A stretch of 21,924 nt of DNA from Methylacidiphilum caldifontis (GTDB taxonomy: Bacteria; Verrucomicrobiota; Verrucomicrobiia; Methylacidiphilales; CAMAQI01): the NCBI GenBank assembly GCA_945860255.1, contig CAMAQI010000020.1, forward strand, positions 1-21,924. The letters run 5' to 3'. Position 1 is the stretch's first letter. Each line of letters begins with the position of its first letter. The translations under genes and the position numbers were made by a program. Below are positions 1-5,733 of this stretch, in pieces. The notes below the pieces were generated by a model. It worked only from the letters and a program-made list of their open reading frames with translations, was not told the origin of the DNA and made no database searches.

Positions 1-205
1 TTGAAGTATAGAAAGAACTTTTCAATACACCCTTATTCTTTTTTCGGATCTCCGATATCGCCTTTAACAAATCAGTTCGCAACCAACATCGCGAAGTTAA
101 ATGAGCATCAGTTGGTTCATTAATCTGCTCCCTGAAGAAGCTCAAAAAACAACCCCATCGATATAGCCCTGGATTTGATTTGGAAAGTTTATTTAAATTT
201 ATCAT
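1..205 (-). CDS. Hypothetical protein, 3' end cut off by window edge
   Basis: This reading frame is open for 68 codons from an ATG at 205 to the left edge of the window, so only the N-terminal part is visible. The product begins MINLNKLSKSNPGLYRWG and contains a cluster of aromatic residues followed by a basic segment with RTDLLKAISEIRKK. No domain is recognised; a transposase or other DNA-acting protein is possible but not shown. There is no clear Shine-Dalgarno sequence. Instead the ATG lies within the arm of a near-perfect palindrome at 202-255, which is unusual and could hide or regulate the start. An in-frame stop lies in the far arm of that palindrome, so the gene cannot begin much further upstream. 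Confidence 0.45.
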   Translation of the reverse strand, partial: MINLNKLSKSNPGLYRWGCFLSFFREQINEPTDAHLTSRCWLRTDLLKAISEIRKKNKGVLKSSFYTS

Positions 206-255
206 CTTATCTGTGTGATATGCTTGTTTACAAGCATATCACACAGATAAGATGA
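202..255. repeat. Perfect 26-bp-arm palindrome
   Basis: Bases 202-227 are exactly complementary to 230-255, leaving a 2-base loop at 228-229. The arm contains ATCTTATCTGTGTGATATGC. The palindrome overlaps the start codon of the partial minus-strand gene. No run of T follows either arm, so it is not a standard intrinsic terminator. Confidence 0.9.
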
Positions 256-635
256 ATTCAAGTGTTTTAGTTTGTTGATTTTTTTGCCTGACTCCTATCA
301 GAGATTTTTCTTGACATTACTATCAACAGAGATATGTATCAGAGACGCTTTTGTTAAAAGCGTCTCTGATACATATCTCTAAAATTAATCACACTGCCTT
401 CCCAAAAATTTGACGATTTAAACTTTTTCTTAACGCAGGAACCGCTCAGCCTCCTAATTTTTCCAGATAAGCGAGACCAATTTATTTTCATCAATGCGTC
501 ACGAATTTTGAGCAGCGAAATCTGCTGACTGCTTATGTTGTTTAATTTGTCGGAGGATAAAGAGTCCAAGGGATATTCGGTATCGCATCAGCGGATTCTG
601 AAGAGTGGTCATCATTAAGTTCTATCGATTTAAGA
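206..635. other. Intergenic stretch with no confident gene
   Basis: This 430-base stretch holds the two large palindromes (202-255 and 328-380) and no gene I can support. A 71-codon minus-strand frame at 354-569 starts only at TTG and ends inside the second palindrome, so its last residues are encoded by the hairpin arm. It resembles nothing I know and may be chance or a decayed gene. Confidence 0.6.
328..380. repeat. Perfect 25-bp-arm palindrome
   Basis: Bases 328-352 are exactly complementary to 356-380, with GTT as the loop. The arm sequence includes GATATGTATCAGAGACGC. It is not the same sequence as the palindrome at 202-255, although both have long perfect arms and tiny loops. Neither side is followed by a T-tract. 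Confidence 0.9.
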
Positions 636-818
636 TTAAATCTTCGAGGAATTTTTATGGTTCACCTTTTGTTTCCAATAATAGATGAGCGCCGCTAAAG
701 CTATAAAAATATAAGTAGAAGGTTCAGGGGTAGCGCTTGGATCAGGCTCATTAAATTCTAAAGATTGATGCCCCTTAAGCTTTTTCTTTTCTGCCTCTTC
801 AAGGGTTTTCCATTGCAT
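636..818 (-). CDS. Very small PEP-CTERM protein
   Basis: A 60-residue protein starts at ATG 818. A Shine-Dalgarno-like AAGGAT lies about 9 bases upstream, inside the preceding gene. Residues 1-20 are highly charged (EEAEKKKLKGH). At about residues 31-52 there is a textbook PEP-CTERM sorting signal: the motif PEPST, a hydrophobic segment (YIFIALAALIYYW) and a basic tail KQK. In known systems this tripartite signal directs a secreted protein to exosortase for cleavage. Here there is no N-terminal signal peptide and almost no cargo, which is odd. It could be a minimal substrate, a membrane peptide, or the end of the upstream gene separated by a frameshift. It overlaps the 799-1149 gene by 20 bases. 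No exosortase gene is in this window. Confidence 0.65.
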   Translation of the reverse strand: MQWKTLEEAEKKKLKGHQSLEFNEPDPSATPEPSTYIFIALAALIYYWKQKVNHKNSSKI

Positions 819-1149
819 GGAGTTTTAATCCTTGAAGATATTTTTTGTTCGCTAAAAGATTATTCTCGACTCTTGGAGAAAGCGCTTTGAATGATCTGTT
901 GTCGAAGAGGCTCCACTCGGGAAGCGGGGATGAGAGCCATCGATTTATTTCGTCGTTACCCCAAGTGATTTGATTCCCCGATTTAAAAGCGATTACGGGG
1001 GTATTACTCGCTTTGAAAAACAAGGATTCAAGGAGAGAGATGGGACTGTCCCAGGAGTAAAGGAGCGCTTCCGATCCAAATTTTTCTTTCCACTCTCGGA
1101 GAAGTAAGGGGGAGATATTAGGAGGTGTTTTGGAAAGCCAAATAATCAC
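799..1149 (-). CDS. Hypothetical protein upstream of and overlapping the PEP-CTERM gene
   Basis: A 116-residue protein in the frame starting at GTG 1149. The frame is open further upstream to a stop near 1210, but without a better start codon, so the start is uncertain. The sequence is rich in Trp, Leu and Ser (SPLLLREWKEKFGSEALLY; WGNDEINRWL) and has no signal peptide or membrane segment. No family is recognised. Its 3' end overlaps the PEP-CTERM gene by 20 bases in a different frame, so the two are probably cotranslated. An alternative is that the pair was once a single protein of about 170 residues broken by a frameshift near 800-818. Confidence 0.5.
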   Translation of the reverse strand: MIIWLSKTPPNISPLLLREWKEKFGSEALLYSWDSPISLLESLFFKASNTPVIAFKSGNQITWGNDEINRWLSSPLPEWSLFDNRSFKALSPRVENNLLANKKYLQGLKLHAMENP

Positions 1150-1240
1150 AGGATATTTAAAGAGATTTTTAACCGCCGCTGATCTCTTTGTCCGTCCAAT
1201 GACGGATTACTTATTTACAGTGATTTATTCGCAGAGGAAA

Positions 1241-1327
1241 TTTAAAACCTTTGTGTTCTTTGCGCCTTCGTGAGAAACACTCCCCTGTTTTGAATGCCTT
1301 TGAATCCGTGTGAATTCGTGGTTCAAA
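1241..1327. repeat. Intergenic repeat remnant
   Basis: This stretch contains CTTTGTGTTCTTTGCGCCTT followed by a second motif ATCCGTGTGAATTCGTGG. It resembles the right half of the inverted-repeat elements found elsewhere in this window (for example 2715-2822 and 19950-20092), but no matching left arm is visible. It ends directly at the start of the next ORF. The rest of 1150-1328 shows no gene. Confidence 0.5.
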
Positions 1328-1328
1328 A

Positions 1329-1589
1329 TTGGATTTCAAATCAGTTCTAAACTCAAGAAAGCAGATTGAAGCTCTGTTTCGCTTCAGTTATCTTAATCTT
1401 ATGAACCCGAAGGCATTGGAAGAAAACAAAAGATTAACGGTCTTAGGTCCCCAAAAAAAATGGGAAATGATTCTTTCGGCGATCTCCTTTGCAGAAAAAA
1501 ATATGCCCCCTGAATCCCGTAAGCCTCAATTCCAAATCGCTCAAAAAGCGGGATCTCACTTATTGACTCAATACTATCATCACCTATGA
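1329..1589 (+). CDS. Small hypothetical protein paired with a decayed nucleotidyltransferase
   Basis: An 86-residue protein beginning at TTG 1329; the only in-frame ATG is at 1401. The upstream frame closes at a TGA at 1311. It is largely helical and basic (SRKQIEALFRFSYLNLMN; KKWEMILSAISFAEKN; FQIAQKAGSHLLTQYYHHL) and belongs to no family I can name. Its stop overlaps the ATG of the next frame as ATGA, the arrangement typical of toxin-antitoxin and MNT-type gene pairs. Since the partner looks deleted, this may be the surviving half of such a pair. A repeat ends directly at its 5' side, so the true N-terminus may have been lost. Confidence 0.5.
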   Translation: MDFKSVLNSRKQIEALFRFSYLNLMNPKALEENKRLTVLGPQKKWEMILSAISFAEKNMPPESRKPQFQIAQKAGSHLLTQYYHHL

Positions 1590-1754
1590 ACATTGACGGA
1601 ATCCTCTCGACATTAAATCATCACCAAGTTCGTTATATTCTCCATGATCCAATGTCAACTGGCACTTCCTTTGGAAGAACAAAAACAAGATCGGATCCTA
1701 GATTTGCAAAAAGCAATTCAAATGAAGGAAAAGAAAGAGAGCAAAGGCAATTAA
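1586..1754 (+). pseudogene. Remnant of a nucleotidyltransferase-like gene (internal deletion)
   Basis: The frame at 1586 starts MNIDGILSTLNHHQVRYIL, which resembles the N-terminus of small nucleotidyltransferase (MNT/AbiEii-like) proteins. After that point this frame makes unlike sequence. A different frame from about 1643 gives a plausible C-terminus, QCQLALPLEEQKQDRILDL and then QKAIQMKEKKESKGN, ending at TAA 1752-1754. The catalytic GG/GS and Asp motifs expected between these ends are absent. The simplest reading is a large internal deletion with a frame change, leaving about 20 N-terminal and 35 C-terminal codons. The 1586 frame itself continues to 2029 but then runs antisense through hemC. 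Family identity is from recall of sequence style and is moderate at best. Confidence 0.45.
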
Positions 1755-1806
1755 TTGAAATAGATGGGGTTCAAAAATGGAGATCAAATTTCATTTCATC
1801 CCAGGG

Positions 1807-2712
1807 TCACGTATTTATTTTTGCCAGAATTTTTTGGGCGAGTTGCTGGCCTAATGCGGAGGGATTATCGGAGCTGGAAGATTGCTTTTCTCGATGTTGT
1901 TTGTTTTTGCCGTCGGACCAAAATCCTTCGAGGTGGAGGAGATTTTCATCGGTCGAAGACAGTGCGGCGATCGGCTGGGCACACCCTCCGCCAAGTGCAA
2001 GGAGAAAGGCTCTCTCGGCGGTGACATGACCTCTTGTCCTCGGGCATTCGAGGGGGAGCAGGAGGGGGATCTGCGGATCGTTCTGTCGCATCTGAATTCC
2101 GAGCGCTCCTTGTCCAGGAGAGGGCAGCATTTGGCTGGCCTTAAGAGGGGTTAAAAAGAGATTTTGAACATCGGGACGAAGTCGATTTAATCCGGCTTCA
2201 GCGAGAATGATTCCAGACCACTCTTTGTTTTCTCGAAGCTTGCGCAGTCGGGTATCGATGTTGCCGCGAATATCGACGATTTGAAGATCGGGACGCAGGA
2301 GTGAAATTTGAGTGATTCGGCGTGGACTTCCGGTCGCAAGAATCGAATTCAACGGAAGGGTGTCTAGAGAGGCGTTCTCTTTCGTGATCAAAAGATCCCA
2401 AGGAGATTCCCGCTCAGGGATAATCGCAATCGTGAGGCCGTGAGGATCTTCGACCGGAAGGTCTTTGAGGCTATGAACGGCAAGATCGATCTCACCTTGG
2501 AGAAGAGCCTCTTCGAGTTCCTTGGTGAAAATTCCTTTTCCGGCTGGAAGCTCTTTTTGAGATTGTAAGGCCCAAGCATCTCCGGTGGTTTTAATGATCT
2601 TGAGATCAATCTGCCAATCCGGAAGAAGGGATTGAATTCGAGCTTGAAAGAGTTTCGTCTGAGTTAAGGCAAGGGGGGAGCCTCGGGTGCCAATGACGAG
2701 TTTCTGGTGCAT
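1807..2712 (-). CDS. hemC: Hydroxymethylbilane synthase (porphobilinogen deaminase)
   Basis: HemC joins four porphobilinogen molecules into hydroxymethylbilane in the cytosolic tetrapyrrole (haem, sirohaem, B12) pathway. The 301-residue product has the family start LVIGTRGSPLAL and the active-site segment VHSLKDLP, with the catalytic Asp at residue 84. It also has ATGSPRR, DIRGNIDTRL, SPGQGALG, and LGGGCAQPIAA with the cofactor-binding Cys at about residue 244. Length is normal for the family. I chose ATG 2712 because the frame extends eight codons upstream (to 2736) only through an intergenic repeat (TTGGCGG arm), so that extension is likely artefactual. The C-terminal portion after the Cys motif is short and polar. 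The gene appears to stand alone, with repeat sequence between it and ftsH. Confidence 0.95.
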   Translation of the reverse strand: MHQKLVIGTRGSPLALTQTKLFQARIQSLLPDWQIDLKIIKTTGDAWALQSQKELPAGKGIFTKELEEALLQGEIDLAVHSLKDLPVEDPHGLTIAIIPERESPWDLLITKENASLDTLPLNSILATGSPRRITQISLLRPDLQIVDIRGNIDTRLRKLRENKEWSGIILAEAGLNRLRPDVQNLFLTPLKASQMLPSPGQGALGIQMRQNDPQIPLLLPLECPRTRGHVTAERAFLLALGGGCAQPIAALSSTDENLLHLEGFWSDGKNKQHREKQSSSSDNPSALGQQLAQKILAKINT

Positions 2713-2714
2713 AA

Positions 2715-2822
2715 AAGACAGTGGATTTACCGCCAAGAAAATTCAAAGAAACGCCAAAAGAATTCTTTTTCTGTTTTAAAAAACCTTTGTATTCTCTTTG
2801 CCTTTGACTTGGCGGTTAAAAT
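2715..2822. repeat. Intergenic inverted-repeat element between ftsH and hemC
   Basis: The left arm (ACCGCCAAGAAAATTCAAAG, from about 2729) pairs imperfectly with the right arm near 2785-2818 (TTTGCCTTTGACTTGGCGGT). The loop is A/T rich. It has the same design as the other elements in this window and reaches the 5' end of hemC. Confidence 0.7.
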
Positions 2823-2830
2823 TTCTTGTT

Positions 2831-4921
2831 TTATGCTGGAGCGCCCTGGAAGCCAGGGAGGAGTCCATCATCCTTTTTTGGCACGGTCACGGGAGGATTC
2901 ACCGGAAGAGGTTCGGAAGGAGTAGGATTCGTCGGGGGATCGATCTTTTTGATCGGAGGATTGCTCATTTTCCCCTCTTTAATCAGATCGATGACGTTTT
3001 GTCCGTCGAGAACTTCATAGTCCAAAAGGGCTTGGGTGATCAATTCCATTTTATCGCGATTCTTCAGAATCATCTCCTTTGCACGGGCATAGGCAGAGCT
3101 GACGAGTTCGAGGACCTCTTTATCGATCAGTTGAGCGGTCGCTTCGCTATAGCTTCGTTGTGAGCTGAGATCGCGTCCGAGGAAGGTCATATTGGAGTCG
3201 GCACCGTAGTGGATCATTCCGAGTTTCTCGCTCATTCCCCAATCGCAGACCATCTTCTTTGCATACCAGGTGGCCATATTAATATCCCCTGAGGCTCCGC
3301 TACTGATATCGCCAATGAAGATCTCTTCAGCGACTCGTCCCCCCATGGTGACGCAAAGATCATCAATAATTTTTCGGCGGGAGTGACCGAGAAGATCCTC
3401 TTTCGGAAGCATCATCGTGACACCGAGGGCTGGGCCACGGGGGATGATGGAGACCTTATGAAGAGGATCGGTGTGTTCGAGGAGAACATTGAGGAGCGCA
3501 TGACCGGCTTCATGATAAGCGGTGATCTTTTTCTGTTCCTCTGTCATCGCCATACTGCGGCGTTCACGTCCCCAACGAACTTTATCGCGGGACTCTTCGA
3601 GTTCACTTTGGCCGATCGATTCTTTGCCACGACGAACGGCAAGAAGAGCGGCTTCGTTGAGAAGATTCGCCAGTTCGGCTCCGGAGAAACCGGGGGTTCC
3701 TCGAGCGATCAGTCCGAGCTCTGCTTTGTCATCAATTTTCACTTTATTGGCGTGAACTTTTAAAATCGCTTCCCGACCTTTAACATCCGGAAGATTGATC
3801 ATGACTTCGCGATCGAAACGTCCGGGACGAAGCAAGGCGGGATCGAGAACATCTTTTCGGTTGGTAGCGGCGATCATGATGATCCCCTCTTGAGTGTCGA
3901 TCCCATCCATCTCAACGAGCATGGCATTGAGCGTTTGCTCGCGTTCATCGTGACCCCCTCCCATGCCGCTTCCACGGGCGCGTCCGACGGCATCGATTTC
4001 ATCGATAAAGATCAAACAGGGGGCGTTTTTACGGCCTTGCTCGAACATATCACGAACACGAGAGGCACCGACGCCGACAAACATCTCTACGAAATCGGAA
4101 CCACTGATGCTGAAGAAGGGGACATCGGCTTCGCCAGCGATCGCTTTAGCGATCAAGGTTTTTCCTGTCCCTGGAGGGCCCACCATGAGAATTCCTTTAG
4201 GAATCCGACCTCCGAGTTTGGAGAATTTTTTAGGATCTTTAAGGAAGTCGACGATCTCATGAACCTCATCTTTAGCCTCTTCGACGCCAGCGACATCCTT
4301 GAAGGTGACCTTCTTTTTATCGCGTGAGAGGAGTTTGGCTCGGCTTTTGCCGAAGCTGAAAGCCCCTTTGCCTGCCATTTTGATCTGTTGGCGGAAAAGA
4401 AAATAGAGAATCAAAATAAAGAGAATAAAGGGCAGAACACTGATTAAGATCTGCTCCCATTTACGCTCATTGAGTTTCGAATCGAGGTCGGGATAGCCGT
4501 TGCTCGCAAGGAAGGCGTTGAGATCTCGATTCCAGTCGGTATCAATAATCGTTTGGAAATGGGTAGAAACGATCTTTCCTGTTTTCTCCTCTTTTTTAAG
4601 ATATTTTCCTTCGAGATAAGATTTTCCGGTATTTTCTCGAACAAAGGCAAGGGATTCGATCGTTTTCTGACCGCTTTCCTTTTGAAGGCGAACCATCTCT
4701 TTGAATTTAGAGAGTTGAATTTCCTCTGTGACCCCGACCGGCTGTTGGAAGAAATAAAAGGCGAGAACAATGGCGGCGAAGCAGGAGATAAAAAGGAATA
4801 CCCCTTTCATCGACTCGTTGTCCCCATCTCCATCGTTGGAGTTTTGCGGTTTCGGGCGCTTACGGACCGGTGGTTTTTCGGATTTTGACTTCTTAGGAAA
4901 CTTAATTTCTGAATCAGACAT
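2831..4921 (-). CDS. ftsH: ATP-dependent zinc metalloprotease FtsH
   Basis: FtsH is a membrane-anchored AAA+ protease that extracts and degrades membrane and regulatory proteins. The 696 residues run as follows. There is a charged N-tail (1-37), a first membrane helix (about 38-58), a periplasmic domain, and a second helix (about 157-176). The AAA+ domain has Walker A GPPGTGKT (248-255), Walker B LIFIDEID (about 303-310), and the second region of homology with RPGRFDR (365-371). The zinc site is HEAGH (470-474), with a likely third ligand Asp in SGASGDI (about 546). The C-terminus is a Pro-rich tail (about 655-696). All catalytic residues are present. The long N-terminal Lys/Pro-rich extension and Pro-rich tail are longer than in E. 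coli FtsH. Start is ATG 4921; no strong Shine-Dalgarno sequence is seen. Confidence 0.97.
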   Translation of the reverse strand: MSDSEIKFPKKSKSEKPPVRKRPKPQNSNDGDGDNESMKGVFLFISCFAAIVLAFYFFQQPVGVTEEIQLSKFKEMVRLQKESGQKTIESLAFVRENTGKSYLEGKYLKKEEKTGKIVSTHFQTIIDTDWNRDLNAFLASNGYPDLDSKLNERKWEQILISVLPFILFILILYFLFRQQIKMAGKGAFSFGKSRAKLLSRDKKKVTFKDVAGVEEAKDEVHEIVDFLKDPKKFSKLGGRIPKGILMVGPPGTGKTLIAKAIAGEADVPFFSISGSDFVEMFVGVGASRVRDMFEQGRKNAPCLIFIDEIDAVGRARGSGMGGGHDEREQTLNAMLVEMDGIDTQEGIIMIAATNRKDVLDPALLRPGRFDREVMINLPDVKGREAILKVHANKVKIDDKAELGLIARGTPGFSGAELANLLNEAALLAVRRGKESIGQSELEESRDKVRWGRERRSMAMTEEQKKITAYHEAGHALLNVLLEHTDPLHKVSIIPRGPALGVTMMLPKEDLLGHSRRKIIDDLCVTMGGRVAEEIFIGDISSGASGDINMATWYAKKMVCDWGMSEKLGMIHYGADSNMTFLGRDLSSQRSYSEATAQLIDKEVLELVSSAYARAKEMILKNRDKMELITQALLDYEVLDGQNVIDLIKEGKMSNPPIKKIDPPTNPTPSEPLPVNPPVTVPKKDDGLLPGFQGAPA

Positions 4922-5003
4922 AGCGGAGAACGTAGGGGCTCTAAAGGGGAATGCAAATCCGAAATCGACATCATACTTTTTTCAAGAGTTATTCAAAGGA
5001 GTT

Positions 5004-5513
5004 TTATTTGCCATAAGTTTTGACGGTTTGGTACTGACCGTTTTGTTTCACCCCATCGACGGTCCGTGAGGGGATATAAACGGTCCGGTAGGAGGGATTG
5101 GTTTTTCCGGTTCCGTTCTCTTTGAGACCATAGACCGCTTCCCGTTTCCATTTTTCGTTGATTTGTTCGGCGCGGGCCTCTTCGGCTCCGATCTGTTTTC
5201 CTTTTTCGAAAGCATCCTCCCTTTTTTTATCGTAGAATTTATTCAGTCCGTAGGCTAATCCGGTGCCGATCGCCGCCCCGGCGATTCCGGCTTCGGGGCT
5301 TCCTCCGATCTCTTTTCCGGCAAAATAGCCTGCGGCTCCCCCTCCCGCAATCGAGCCATAACGCACGGCCCCATCGGTGGCTTGGCGGGTCATCGACTCG
5401 TTCTGCCGATAAGGGGCATTTGAACAGGAGATGAGTAAATGAAGAGAAAGAAAGAGGAGGAGGTGACGAGGGTTGCTGAATCTGTGGGGAGAGTCTGGAG
5501 TATGGATCATCAT
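5004..5513 (-). CDS. Glycine-zipper lipoprotein
   Basis: A 169-residue protein with a type II signal peptide. The hydrophobic run LLLFLSLHLL is followed by the lipobox LISC, with the lipidated Cys at about residue 30. Residues about 51-88 form a glycine-zipper segment (GSIAGGGAAGYFAGKEIGG; AGIAGAAIGTGLAYG) like those of small outer-membrane lipoproteins that insert or oligomerise in the envelope. A charged, helical stretch follows (KKREDAFEKGKQIGAEEARA), then a Tyr/Thr-rich tail with YRTVYIPSRTV. The second codon is also ATG (5510), so the start could be three bases later. It lies 82 bases upstream of ftsH on the same strand, so joint transcription is possible. Its role is unknown beyond an envelope location. 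Confidence 0.8.
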   Translation of the reverse strand: MMIHTPDSPHRFSNPRHLLLFLSLHLLISCSNAPYRQNESMTRQATDGAVRYGSIAGGGAAGYFAGKEIGGSPEAGIAGAAIGTGLAYGLNKFYDKKREDAFEKGKQIGAEEARAEQINEKWKREAVYGLKENGTGKTNPSYRTVYIPSRTVDGVKQNGQYQTVKTYGK

Positions 5514-5539
5514 TCAATTGCCTTGGGAGATCCCCAGCG

Positions 5540-5733
5540 AGTCGTCAATCTAAGGACAATGGCCAAATACAATTTTTCACCGCGGGGTCAACGGAGGGAA
5601 GGAAGAGAGGCTAATAGGCTGTTAGACGGTGAGGAAATAGAGGCTAATGGACTACTGGGCTGTACAGTCGCAAAGCGACTTTTGGCTGATCGGTTTAAAC
5701 CCAATAGCCAATTAGTCCATCGGCCAATTAGCC
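5540..5733. repeat. Composite intergenic inverted-repeat element
   Basis: The left part (about 5543-5600) reads CGTCAATCTAAGGACA, then CCAAATACAATTTTTCACCG. It closely matches the left end of the element at 12783-13050. The remainder is a different nested palindrome: GAGGCTAATGGACTACTGGG near 5639-5658 pairs with CCCAATAGCC...ATTAGTCCAT and AATTAGCCTC up to 5734. The centre is a small perfect hairpin AGTCGC-AAA-GCGACT at about 5666-5680. It abuts the stop codon of the downstream large gene, so it fills the whole gap. Confidence 0.75.

Noticed and set aside
311..338. TTGACA followed 16 bases later by TATGTA as a plus-strand promoter
   Set aside because: The -10 match is poor and no plus-strand gene follows.
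354..569. 71-codon minus-strand ORF with TTG start
   Set aside because: It ends inside a palindrome arm, has no ribosome site or family likeness, and may be chance.
1764..2154. Plus-strand ORFs opposite hemC
   Set aside because: They are antisense to the well-supported hemC frame and encode unlike sequence.
3383..4327. Plus-strand ORFs opposite ftsH
   Set aside because: ftsH is unambiguous on the minus strand; these are shadows.
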